NCBI GenBank assembly: GCA_947498325.1
Contig: CANMKE010000001.1
Coordinates: 558,001 to 622,000 of the forward strand
Source: an uncultured Persicobacter sp.
GTDB lineage: Bacteria > Bacteroidota > Bacteroidia > Cytophagales > Cyclobacteriaceae
DNA: 64,000 nt
Reading direction: 5' to 3'
Shown here piece by piece: positions 35,385-44,274 of the stretch. The stretch's first letter is position 1. Every line of letters begins with the position of its first letter. A program made the position numbers and the translations under genes. Below the pieces are notes generated by a model, which was given only the letters and a program-made list of their open reading frames with translations, made no database searches and was not told where the DNA came from.

Positions 35385-38300
35385 TTATGGAATGCTTACC
35401 GTTTTACTATTGTCGGTAACATCCTTTTCAATCATTAAGTGACGTGGATCAATTTCCACTTTTTTCGGTAACTCATCGACACGCATCTTGAGCTCTGATT
35501 GTTCCTGATTAATCTTCAGCCTTTCAGTGTGAAAGAGTTTTTCCCCCTTCGTGTCGCTATAACAGCCCACATCTATATAATCATTGATAGGTGTTGGTGT
35601 ATCAAAACCCAGCGAGTCAGCATAAGTTTTTTTAGCTACAATTTTCATCTGAACCAAATATTTCCCAGAAGGCAACTTTTTGACCTGGGCGTCCTTCATG
35701 CGGAAATCATACAAGGTGATTTTTTTAAAACCATCTTCAACCATATATTTCAGTGAGTCAGGAACCACTTTGTCCAATTCGTCGAGAAAATCGAGCGAAG
35801 TAGGGTATGGCGGCTCTTTATAGCGGTAGTTCAGCAGGAAGTTATGCAAGGCACGGTTAACCTGCTGTTCACCAATATAATCCTGTAATGCAAAAAGAAT
35901 CATACTCCCTTTTCGGTAATGGATATAAGGCTGATTTTCCACTTTGTAAAGCGGAACTTCCTTTTTACTTTCCAACGCCCGACCCGAAAGGTATTGGTCT
36001 TTATTGTACTTCAGGAAGGATTTCATCTTATTGTCGTTGCTGTGCTGCTTCATCACCATCAGCGATGAATATTCCGCAAAGGACTCCGTCAGCATGGTTT
36101 CTCCCTGCATTTTTGCTGAAATTTCCTGATGAGCCCACCATTGGTGTGCCATCTCATGGGCAATTACCGCCTCCACAATATTGTTGTCGCCTTCATTTTC
36201 AAGGTTGACCACAAAGCCAAAGGATTCCGAGTAGGGCATGGTTCCAGGAAACGACTGCGCAAAGGTGGAGACCCGCGGAAACTCAATAATTTGAGCCTCT
36301 CGATGCTCATAAGGAGCGAAATTTTTACTGTAATAATCAATGGAATTTTTCAGGGCATTAATCATCATGTCCACATTTTTTCCATGGCCTTTATGGTAAT
36401 ACACCTCCAGGGAAATGCCCTTCCAAAGTTCCTTTTTAACCTCATAACGGGCAGAAAGGAAAGAGGCGAAATTCACCGAAGGGTGATCCACTTTATAATG
36501 GTAATAATTTCTGCCGTCGGCTTTCCAGGACTTCACCAAGCTGCCAGGGGCAATGGCCGTCTGATCCCCAGAAGTGGAAATATAGGTTTCCGAATTCACC
36601 CACGACGAATTATTTCCACTGAGGTAATTCTTGCTTCTCGCCTTCAGGTTCTGCTGATCCAAAACTGGCGTCCTTTCCCGCTCAGGAAGGTCGTGCTCTT
36701 TTCTTTTTTCCTTGTCCTGCAACTCCACCTGATCCGCATAGCCTGGAATCGGTAAAAATTCCTGATTGTTGAAAAACGTCCCATTGCCAAGAATACTCAG
36801 TTTACTGACCGCATTCTCAAAACCTTTGGCCGCATAGTTGGTCGAAATTTTGATCTCCTTGCTTTCACCAGGTAGCATCGGATGATCGAGCCTGAACATC
36901 ACAAAGCCATCTTTATCTTTGAGCACCTGCTTGGCGCCTGGAATATCAAACACAGGATTCCAGTCATCATTAAAGGTGTACATCAGCGTATCAATAGGGG
37001 ACTGACCCTTGTTTTCAAGTCGGAGATCCGTGGTAATATTAACCGCTCTGCGATGTGGAAATAGATCAATATGATACGTCAAGTCGGTAATCATCGGCTT
37101 GGGGTAATCAGCATATTTTTTGTAGGCTTTTTCGTAATGTACCTGCGCTTCAATAGCATCCTTTGAGCTGTCATAATGATTGATCACCTGTGTGTTATAA
37201 AACACCCAGCCCGCCACAACTACAAACAGACCAAAACAAATCAAAAATGGCTGATAATAGGCTTTTCGGAATACCTGATAGGCACGTATCAGGCGTTGTT
37301 TAAAGGTCATGCCATGCGGAATCACATTAAACAGGCACAACACAATAAAGAGCATGCCTGCGACCAGCAACCAATAGGCGATCATCCATAGTTTTGTAAC
37401 CATGCCTGGCCCATAGCCACTGATATCGGAGTAAAATACGCCTGGAATTGAGCCTAAATCAAGCATAATGGTGCTGATTTTCAAAAAGCTCATCGCCAGT
37501 GGTACTGCCGAGATTACGAGGAAGCTGATAAAATAGCCGAGGTATTTATTGGTGATCAGTCTTTGTATCAGCATATAAACAATCACCCAGAAAATGGCGG
37601 TCGGTATTCTTCCCAAAAAGAAATACTGAAGGTAAAGCAATGGCTTGATCTGTGTAAAGCCATGGTAAAGCTGATAACCAATACTGATGGCCATTTGTGT
37701 AAAAAAGATGATCGCACACATGGCTAAAATGCTCGTCAGTTTGGCCGCAAGATCAACAATATGGTTTCGGCGTGTAGCGGATAAAACCTCGTGGATATGG
37801 GCCGCTTTATCGCGATGAATCAGCTCTCCAGAAAGGAAAATGGTCAGCAGCATAAACATCATGCTCAGGATGCCTGAAATTTTCTCCAGCATTTTATAGG
37901 TGAGCGGATAAGATTGCAGACCGTAATATTCAAAGCCCTGCCACAGGCTGAAGCCCAGAATGAAGACCGTCAGAAAAAGCAGAATCAGGAACATTGGGCT
38001 GCCGATCAGCATTTTTACATTGATGCGCAATGTCGATCGGAATTGCAGCCACAGGTTTTTGGATGAAAAATCAAGCTTGATGGCTGGCTTGCGGAAAGTG
38101 GTATTGGTGGCCACTGTCTGCTTTTTTGAAAGGCGCTTTTTTCCTCGACTGTAATTTTTAAAACTGAAGAATTGATACCCCAGACCGATGATTGATCCCG
38201 AAACGAACAGCCAAATGGCACGGTTGTAAATTATCCACTGGTTGAGGTAAAATTGGATCGTATTTTTATCTGATGGGGTGAAATATTTGGAACCGCTATG

Positions 38301-38960
38301 GTAGGCTGCGCCAAAAATATCCAAAAGGTCAGATAAATGGGTGTTGTTGAGGTCGCTTGCAAGGGTGTCCACGAGCATGTTCACCACAATCAGTAAAATG
38401 ATGGAGATGAAAGCAGTCATGGTGTTTTTGTATCGGGTCGACAGGGTGAAGGTAACACTACTCGCCATCAGGCAGGTAGGGATAAAAAACATCAGCAACA
38501 CATACACAAAGGATACCAGTGGAATAGGCCCGATTCTATCCGCAGGAACCCAGCCGAAAACAGGGGAGACAATGGACGATAAAACCACCCCGAGGAAAAT
38601 CCCAAATAATGGCAGCACGGCAAGGGTAAAAGCCCCAAGGAAGCGCCCCCAAAAGTAGGATCTTTTATTAATGGGGGTGGCGAAAAGGATTTCGTGAAAC
38701 TGATTTTCATAATCCCGCAAGGCAGCATTATTGGCATAGCTTGCGCAGACAATAATATTGATCAGGGCGCAAATCATCGAAATGGTAACCACAATATGTG
38801 GTGCATTATGGTAGATGTTTTCCCCAGTAGCCCCGCCGATTGCGAAGGAGTCCGTTGCAATGGCCGCAAAAGCGATCAGGGCATAAACAAACAGGAATAT
38901 ATAAAACATTGGTCGTTTCAATCCTGCGCTGACTTCTTGTTTGAAGAATAGCTTAAACAT
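35385..38960 (-). CDS. ABC-2 type permease fused to an M1-family aminopeptidase
   Basis: About 1191 residues from the ATG at 38960 (a TTG at 38969 is the alternative). The N-terminal ~600 residues are two ABC-2 permease halves with some 12 transmembrane helices ('IFLFVYALIAFAAIA', 'FLILLFLTVFILGFSLW'). After a helix at ~585 ('YYQPFLICFGLFVVVAGWVFY') comes an extracytoplasmic M1 peptidase module with HEMAHQWW (zinc HExxH) and the third ligand Glu in 'TESFAEYSS'. GAMEN-type exopeptidase signature is not obvious. The fusion is known in Bacteroidota, but its substrate is not. It lies 14 nt downstream of its ATPase and is the last gene of the operon. Confidence 0.93.
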   Translation of the reverse strand: MFKLFFKQEVSAGLKRPMFYIFLFVYALIAFAAIATDSFAIGGATGENIYHNAPHIVVTISMICALINIIVCASYANNAALRDYENQFHEILFATPINKRSYFWGRFLGAFTLAVLPLFGIFLGVVLSSIVSPVFGWVPADRIGPIPLVSFVYVLLMFFIPTCLMASSVTFTLSTRYKNTMTAFISIILLIVVNMLVDTLASDLNNTHLSDLLDIFGAAYHSGSKYFTPSDKNTIQFYLNQWIIYNRAIWLFVSGSIIGLGYQFFSFKNYSRGKKRLSKKQTVATNTTFRKPAIKLDFSSKNLWLQFRSTLRINVKMLIGSPMFLILLFLTVFILGFSLWQGFEYYGLQSYPLTYKMLEKISGILSMMFMLLTIFLSGELIHRDKAAHIHEVLSATRRNHIVDLAAKLTSILAMCAIIFFTQMAISIGYQLYHGFTQIKPLLYLQYFFLGRIPTAIFWVIVYMLIQRLITNKYLGYFISFLVISAVPLAMSFLKISTIMLDLGSIPGVFYSDISGYGPGMVTKLWMIAYWLLVAGMLFIVLCLFNVIPHGMTFKQRLIRAYQVFRKAYYQPFLICFGLFVVVAGWVFYNTQVINHYDSSKDAIEAQVHYEKAYKKYADYPKPMITDLTYHIDLFPHRRAVNITTDLRLENKGQSPIDTLMYTFNDDWNPVFDIPGAKQVLKDKDGFVMFRLDHPMLPGESKEIKISTNYAAKGFENAVSKLSILGNGTFFNNQEFLPIPGYADQVELQDKEKRKEHDLPERERTPVLDQQNLKARSKNYLSGNNSSWVNSETYISTSGDQTAIAPGSLVKSWKADGRNYYHYKVDHPSVNFASFLSARYEVKKELWKGISLEVYYHKGHGKNVDMMINALKNSIDYYSKNFAPYEHREAQIIEFPRVSTFAQSFPGTMPYSESFGFVVNLENEGDNNIVEAVIAHEMAHQWWAHQEISAKMQGETMLTESFAEYSSLMVMKQHSNDNKMKSFLKYNKDQYLSGRALESKKEVPLYKVENQPYIHYRKGSMILFALQDYIGEQQVNRALHNFLLNYRYKEPPYPTSLDFLDELDKVVPDSLKYMVEDGFKKITLYDFRMKDAQVKKLPSGKYLVQMKIVAKKTYADSLGFDTPTPINDYIDVGCYSDTKGEKLFHTERLKINQEQSELKMRVDELPKKVEIDPRHLMIEKDVTDNSKTVSIP

Positions 38961-38974
38961 AAAACGCAATGAAA

Positions 38975-39868
38975 TTAATGGTTGGAAATGGTGGTGTTGG
39001 AATTCTTGAGTTTGGCAAAAAAGACATCCTCAAGTCCAGCGTCAATGGCTTCAAAGCCATGCTGTGGGTCTTCGTTGTGCAGAATATGAATAACGGGCGT
39101 TCCGCCGACCATTTTATTGGAAAGCACATTGTAAGTGGCCTGGTATTCTTCCACCTCTTTCAGGCTGATTTGCTTGGCGTAAATCTTGCCCTGAAGTTCA
39201 TCAACAGCAGCCTGTGGCGCTCCTTTGTAAACAATCTTACCCTGATTCATAATGGCCATATTCAGGCACAATTCACGAACATCCTCCACAATATGAGTAG
39301 ACAAAATCACGATCACCTCATCGCTCACCGAAGATAACAGGTTATGGAATCGGTTACGTTCCCCAGGATCAAGCCCAGCGGTTGGCTCATCTACAATAAT
39401 CAGTTTTGGGTCACCGATCAGGGCTTGGGCAATCCCCACACGCTGTTTCATTCCGCCAGAGAAGCCTTTCACATATTTATCCTTTTTCTCATAAAGATTG
39501 ACCTTGTTAAGTAGGTAACCCACCAGTTCCCGCCGTTCCTTTTTGTTGGTAATTCCTTTGAGAATCGCAATATGATCCAGTAATTCTTCCGCCGTCGTTC
39601 GAGGATAAACGCCAAATTCCTGAGGTAAATAACCGAGGTGTTTGCGAAGGGTCAGGCTATCCCTCATGATATCAATATCGCCTAAAAAGATCGATCCGCT
39701 GTCGGCTTCCTGCAGGCTGGCAAGGGTTCGCATCAGGGATGATTTTCCTGCGCCATTGGGTCCTAAAAGGCCAAACATACCGCTGTTGATTTCAAGCGAA
39801 ATGCCATCGAGGGCTTTGACTCCATTGTCGTAGGTTTTTTTTAAATCCTTAATGATAAGTTTATTCAT
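38975..39868 (-). CDS. ABC transporter ATP-binding protein
   Basis: A 297-residue ATPase from the ATG at 39868; an N-terminal extension in the same frame is not conserved in character. Walker A GPNGAGKSS, Q-loop 'LGYLPQEFG', signature FSGGMKQR, Walker B 'KLIIVDEPTAGLDP' and the switch His in 'ILSTHIVED' are all intact. A C-terminal ~80-residue extension (after 'NQGKIVYKG') is typical of exporters of the CcmA/DrrA type. It forms the transporter with the permease-M1 fusion encoded just downstream. Confidence 0.95.
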   Translation of the reverse strand: MNKLIIKDLKKTYDNGVKALDGISLEINSGMFGLLGPNGAGKSSLMRTLASLQEADSGSIFLGDIDIMRDSLTLRKHLGYLPQEFGVYPRTTAEELLDHIAILKGITNKKERRELVGYLLNKVNLYEKKDKYVKGFSGGMKQRVGIAQALIGDPKLIIVDEPTAGLDPGERNRFHNLLSSVSDEVIVILSTHIVEDVRELCLNMAIMNQGKIVYKGAPQAAVDELQGKIYAKQISLKEVEEYQATYNVLSNKMVGGTPVIHILHNEDPQHGFEAIDAGLEDVFFAKLKNSNTTISNH

Positions 39869-40488
39869 GATCCGAAGAAGGTTAAGTGATTTAGAGCGGT
39901 CCATAGGGTCTTTTCCATTGAAAGGGCATACTCCCGATGGTCCCGTCGAAAGCTTATTTTGTGTTATTAAAGGTATAAAAACGCAAGGCCAGTTGAAGTT
40001 GAATTTACACGAAAGGAGGCATGAGGGTGATTGTTGGTAAAGGTGATTACACACATTATCGATAATCATTAAAATGGCTAACAAAACCGTGAATCACCAC
40101 CTGTGGCTGAAGCGATCTCCTTTGATACGGGCGAGTAAAACAAGGTGAAAATTACGCTTATTTGGGAGGAATACAGACTTGATTTTACCGCTAAATCCCC
40201 GCTTATTTTTATTGTATGCGCTTTAAATAAGGAGGACTGACTTCTGTTTTTTAGGGCTTTTATTCTCCTATTTTCTGTGAATTGGTATACTAAAAGAAAA
40301 AAGAAAACAGTATAAAAATCAACTAACTTACTGATTGTCAGTGGTTGTAGTCGTTTTGTAGATCATCTATTTTTGATTCTCCATTCCATATAGTATATCA
40401 TCATAAATCATTTTACCTTCCGAACAGTTCAGCAGCCCAAATCGCATTTTGGAGGCTGATATGTTAGATTTTTTTGTTCTTGAGAAGA
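39869..40488. other. 620-nt divergent region before the polysaccharide locus
   Basis: It separates the leftward ABC operon from GH92. A 5'-UTR hairpin precedes GH92 (CAGCCCAAA / TTTTGGAGGCTG, ~40433-40459), and purine-rich stretches are present near 40290-40315. No gene is supported. Confidence 0.5.
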
Positions 40489-42732
40489 ATGGTACGAAAC
40501 TTTTATTTACTTTTTTTTATACTTCTTTGCGGCAGTGCGCAGGCAAAGAATCAGTATGATTCACAGAGCGATATTATTCGCAGCGTGAATCCATTTATTG
40601 GTACATCCAACGAGGGGAATAATTACCCTGGTGCGGTGGTACCTTGGGGAATGGTAATGCCGACGCCTCATACTGAAAACTTCCGTGAGAAAGCACCAAA
40701 TGCACCTGTTTATGAACATCACGATCCCTATATATATGGATTCGGCACCGTCAATATTTCAGGTGTTGGTTGCCCAGTGGCGGGTAGTGTTCCACTGAAG
40801 GTTGCTGCGGGAGCTTTGGACTTGAGTATTGAAAATTTTCAGTCAACTTACAGTGAGCAGGTGGCGCACCCAGGCTATTACAGTGTGTATTTGGAAAAGC
40901 ATTCCATTGAGGCTGAAATGACCGCAACGCAGCGTTCTGCACGTTATCGTTTTGCGGCCAAGGGGCAGGAACAAAAATTTCAGCTGTTGCTTGATTTGGG
41001 TGCAAATGTCAGCCACAAAAAAGGGGGCGCTATTCAGTTAAATGCTGATGGAAGTGTAACGGGGTATCAGAACGACGGACAATTTTGCGGCGCGAAATCC
41101 TCCACTAAAATTTATTACTATTTCAATGTGCTGACCCCAGGGGCAGTTGTTCAGTTATATCAGGATGAGCAAATTGTTGAAGGGATTCAGCAGATCGAAG
41201 GCAAACGTCTTGGGGTTGCTTTTACTTTTGAGACTGATAATATCGACCAGGTAGAAGTAGAGGTTGGCGTTAGCTTTGTTTCTGCGGAAAATGCTCGCGA
41301 AAACCTGAAGGTAGAGCAAGGAAATAAATCATTTGATGAAATTGTAACGGCAGCGCAGCAATCCTGGCAGGAAGTTTTAGGACGCGTTGAGATTGAAGGC
41401 GATAAAGGAGAAGAAAAAACAATCTTCTATACGGCTTTATATCACACGCTTTTGTTACCGCACGTTATCAGCGATGTTAATGGTGATTACCCAAAAATGG
41501 CCGACACCGAAACCGCTTTGAATACTCAGTCAAAGTACACCCGTTATAGCACATTTTCACTGTGGGATACTTACAGAACTTTACACCCGCTGATGGCTTT
41601 GTTTTATCCTCAGCAGCAAAGGGATATGGTGGTTACAATGTTGGAAATGTACAAAGAGTCTGGCTGGTTGCCTAAATGGGAGCTATTCGGAAACGATACC
41701 CGCGTTATGGTAGGGGATCCTGCAATTCCGGTCATTGTGGACAGCTATTTTAAAGGCATTAAAGATTTTGATATCGAGGTGGCTAAATCGGCCTTTCTGA
41801 AACACGGATTACAAACGGAAAATAACCTTAACCGTCCAGGAAATGACTATTACTGGCAATTGGGTTACTGCCCAGAGGATGACCGCCATGGAGATCCGAA
41901 AAAATTCAGCTTTGAAAATGGGATCGTCTGGGGAACGGTATCAACAACGATGGAATATAATTTGGCCGATTATGGGATTGGTCAATTCCTGATCGATCAG
42001 GGAGATAAAAAAATGGGGAAAAAGTTCCTGAAGCAAAGCCAGTCTTTGATGAAGTTATACGACCCTGAAAATTCTTTCTTCCACGCCAAAAATAAAGATG
42101 GCTCTTGGCACGAACCTTTTAATCCACTGGACAGAACCTTCGATATTCGATGGGAAAATAGCGGTGGACGCGGTTTTTGCGAAGGTTCTGCATGGCAATA
42201 CAACTTTTTTGCCCCACATGCTACCAGTTTATTGGTGAAAAAAATGGGAGAGGAGCTTTTTGTGAGTAAGTTGAACTCGGTATTTGCCGATGGGCATTTT
42301 GATATTACCAATGAGCCCGACATCAGTTACCCTTACCTGTTCAATTATGTGAAAGATGGCGCGAAAATCACGCAGGAAAAAATCCCTCAAATCGCTGATA
42401 AAAACTTTTTCAATGGCCCAAAAGGTATTCCTGGAAATGATGACGCAGGAACCTTATCAGCTTGGTTGGTTTTCTCCTACCTCGGAATTTATCCCGATGC
42501 TCCAGGAGTACCAGTATATCAACTGACCACCCCAAGATTCAACAAAGTAACCCTTCATTTTGATGATTATCTCTATGAGGGAAAAACCTTGACACTAAAG
42601 AAAAACACCGATTCTCCATATTTTGATCAGGCGGTAAATGCCAATGGAAAGGTGTTCAAGAATTTTGAAATTAGCCATGACGAACTCATCAATAGTTCCG
42701 AACTGGATTTTATAAAACTGCCTAATCATTAA
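40489..42732 (+). CDS. Glycoside hydrolase family 92 alpha-mannosidase
   Basis: A 747-residue protein from the ATG at 40489 (signal peptide 'NFYLLFFILLCGSAQAK'). The GH92 start 'VNPFIGTSNEGNNYPGAVVPWGM' and the end 'GIPGNDDAGTLSAWLVFSYLGIYP' are diagnostic. The catalytic-acid Glu565 is in GFCEGSAWQYNFF, and the Asp pair Asp651/Asp652 lies in the base motif GNDD. GH92 enzymes are calcium-dependent inverting exo-alpha-mannosidases (alpha-1,2/1,3/1,4/1,6). The exact linkage is not readable. It heads a packed operon with two GH-A enzymes and a sulfatase, so it probably trims mannose residues of a sulfated glycan; that is inference. Confidence 0.95.
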   Translation: MVRNFYLLFFILLCGSAQAKNQYDSQSDIIRSVNPFIGTSNEGNNYPGAVVPWGMVMPTPHTENFREKAPNAPVYEHHDPYIYGFGTVNISGVGCPVAGSVPLKVAAGALDLSIENFQSTYSEQVAHPGYYSVYLEKHSIEAEMTATQRSARYRFAAKGQEQKFQLLLDLGANVSHKKGGAIQLNADGSVTGYQNDGQFCGAKSSTKIYYYFNVLTPGAVVQLYQDEQIVEGIQQIEGKRLGVAFTFETDNIDQVEVEVGVSFVSAENARENLKVEQGNKSFDEIVTAAQQSWQEVLGRVEIEGDKGEEKTIFYTALYHTLLLPHVISDVNGDYPKMADTETALNTQSKYTRYSTFSLWDTYRTLHPLMALFYPQQQRDMVVTMLEMYKESGWLPKWELFGNDTRVMVGDPAIPVIVDSYFKGIKDFDIEVAKSAFLKHGLQTENNLNRPGNDYYWQLGYCPEDDRHGDPKKFSFENGIVWGTVSTTMEYNLADYGIGQFLIDQGDKKMGKKFLKQSQSLMKLYDPENSFFHAKNKDGSWHEPFNPLDRTFDIRWENSGGRGFCEGSAWQYNFFAPHATSLLVKKMGEELFVSKLNSVFADGHFDITNEPDISYPYLFNYVKDGAKITQEKIPQIADKNFFNGPKGIPGNDDAGTLSAWLVFSYLGIYPDAPGVPVYQLTTPRFNKVTLHFDDYLYEGKTLTLKKNTDSPYFDQAVNANGKVFKNFEISHDELINSSELDFIKLPNH

Positions 42733-42752
42733 CCGATATTTTTTTATAACCT

Positions 42753-44267
42753 ATGAAGTATAAGTATTTATATTTTTCGAGTGTGGCGATCATAGTCGGT
42801 CTCATATTTGCCTTTGGGCCTTCAACCATTGAAGAGCACCAAGAGATTGTGCCTGGAAAAAAGCGCGCGATCAATAGCGATATGATCGGTGTCAATGCCA
42901 ATTTAGTAGGGGAATATGCCCCTGAAAAAAATGTAGAATTTATTGAGGCCATTCAGGACCTGAATGTGAAGACGATCCGTTACCCAGGAGGAACAATAGG
43001 GAACTATTGGGACTGGGATTTAGGTTGGATTGATCAGGATGTGCCTGATAACCTGATGATCAAATGGGTGGTGACCCAGGGTTTGCGTGAAAGCAAAAAC
43101 CGCTATACCGTAGAGCAATTCGCGGAATTGGTACACAAAACCAACTCCAAGCCTGTTTTTATGCTCAATATGCTCTCCAAAGACCGAGCGCATGCATTGC
43201 GAAACTTGCGCCGTGCGGCAAAGGCAGGTCTTGAAATTGAGTATGTGGAAATGGGTAATGAGTTATATTTCGACTTGCCTTTCCCAAAGAAAATGTACCC
43301 AAGCCCTGAAATTTACGGGGATACTTGTCAGGCGTGGATCGCTGCCATTAAAGCAGAATTTCCGAAAGCCAAATGTTCTGTATTAGGAACTACCCTTGAG
43401 CGCCATAAGCGTCAGGAAAACTGGACGAATCGTGTGTTGGCACATTGTAATAATGCCGATGCGATTACTTACCATAAGTATGGTCCTTCAGGATTGGACG
43501 GTAGCAAAGAGCGCCTCAATATTACAGCAGGAACGGAAGGATCCAAGGATTTATCTTCAGCAACACGTCACTATCCTGGTGGAGAAATGACCGTCGCTGA
43601 TTGGGAGAAGTCATTGCTTCAAGATCCTAAGGCACAAACCAATATGTGGGTGAATGCCCAAAAAACAGCGTCTTTCTATAAAAAGCTGCACCATGACCGT
43701 GAATTACCTTTGTGGATTACGGAGTTCAACATGCGTGACGATCATTCCATCACTTTACACAGCTGGGCGCATAGCCTCATTACTTCCGTATTTTACCTGG
43801 AATTTTTGAATGGTCCTGTGGAAATCACTAGTGTACATAACCTGGTAGGTGGCCTTTTCGGGCAAATTTACACCAAAGGCTTCAATACTGGAAAACCTTA
43901 TGAACTTACCGCTGGAGGAGTGGCAACGAGCCTGTTCAGTACCGCAATTGAGGGCAAAACCACCGCAATTCCTATGGAAGTGAAAGATCAGGTATTCCTT
44001 GAAAACGATAAAGGAGAACGCTTCGAAGGCTTGCAAGTTTATGCCTTTACCAATGAGGCTAATGAACGCTCTGCAATCCTGATTAATTTCAGCGCCAACT
44101 ATAAAAGCCTTCAGAAACCAGATCTTTTTACTGGGCTGAACGGCACCATATACAATCAGGAATTAGCACAAAATGTGGTCGGTTGGGAAAGTCTCAAATC
44201 TGAAAAAGTTTTGGCCAACCACCCAAATATTGAATTACCCCCATTTTCAATCTGTATCCTAAAATAA
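42753..44267 (+). CDS. Clan GH-A-like glycoside hydrolase (family unassigned), copy 1
   Basis: A 504-residue protein with a hydrophobic N-terminus ('YLYFSSVAIIVGLIFAFG') that acts as a signal or anchor. It has 'KTIRYPGGTIGNYWDW' at the barrel start (similar in spirit to GH51/GH44/GH79 'R-x-x-G-G' motifs), Glu170 in YVEMGNELYF (acid/base), and Glu324 in LWITEFNM (nucleophile), 154 apart. These are the hallmarks of a retaining (beta/alpha)8 clan A hydrolase. A beta-sandwich follows from ~410. I cannot place it in a specific CAZy family. It is 20 nt after GH92 and 7 nt before its paralog at 44275-47538; it lacks the long C-terminal beta modules and T9SS tail of that paralog. Confidence 0.8.
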   Translation: MKYKYLYFSSVAIIVGLIFAFGPSTIEEHQEIVPGKKRAINSDMIGVNANLVGEYAPEKNVEFIEAIQDLNVKTIRYPGGTIGNYWDWDLGWIDQDVPDNLMIKWVVTQGLRESKNRYTVEQFAELVHKTNSKPVFMLNMLSKDRAHALRNLRRAAKAGLEIEYVEMGNELYFDLPFPKKMYPSPEIYGDTCQAWIAAIKAEFPKAKCSVLGTTLERHKRQENWTNRVLAHCNNADAITYHKYGPSGLDGSKERLNITAGTEGSKDLSSATRHYPGGEMTVADWEKSLLQDPKAQTNMWVNAQKTASFYKKLHHDRELPLWITEFNMRDDHSITLHSWAHSLITSVFYLEFLNGPVEITSVHNLVGGLFGQIYTKGFNTGKPYELTAGGVATSLFSTAIEGKTTAIPMEVKDQVFLENDKGERFEGLQVYAFTNEANERSAILINFSANYKSLQKPDLFTGLNGTIYNQELAQNVVGWESLKSEKVLANHPNIELPPFSICILK

Positions 44268-44274
44268 CTATTCT

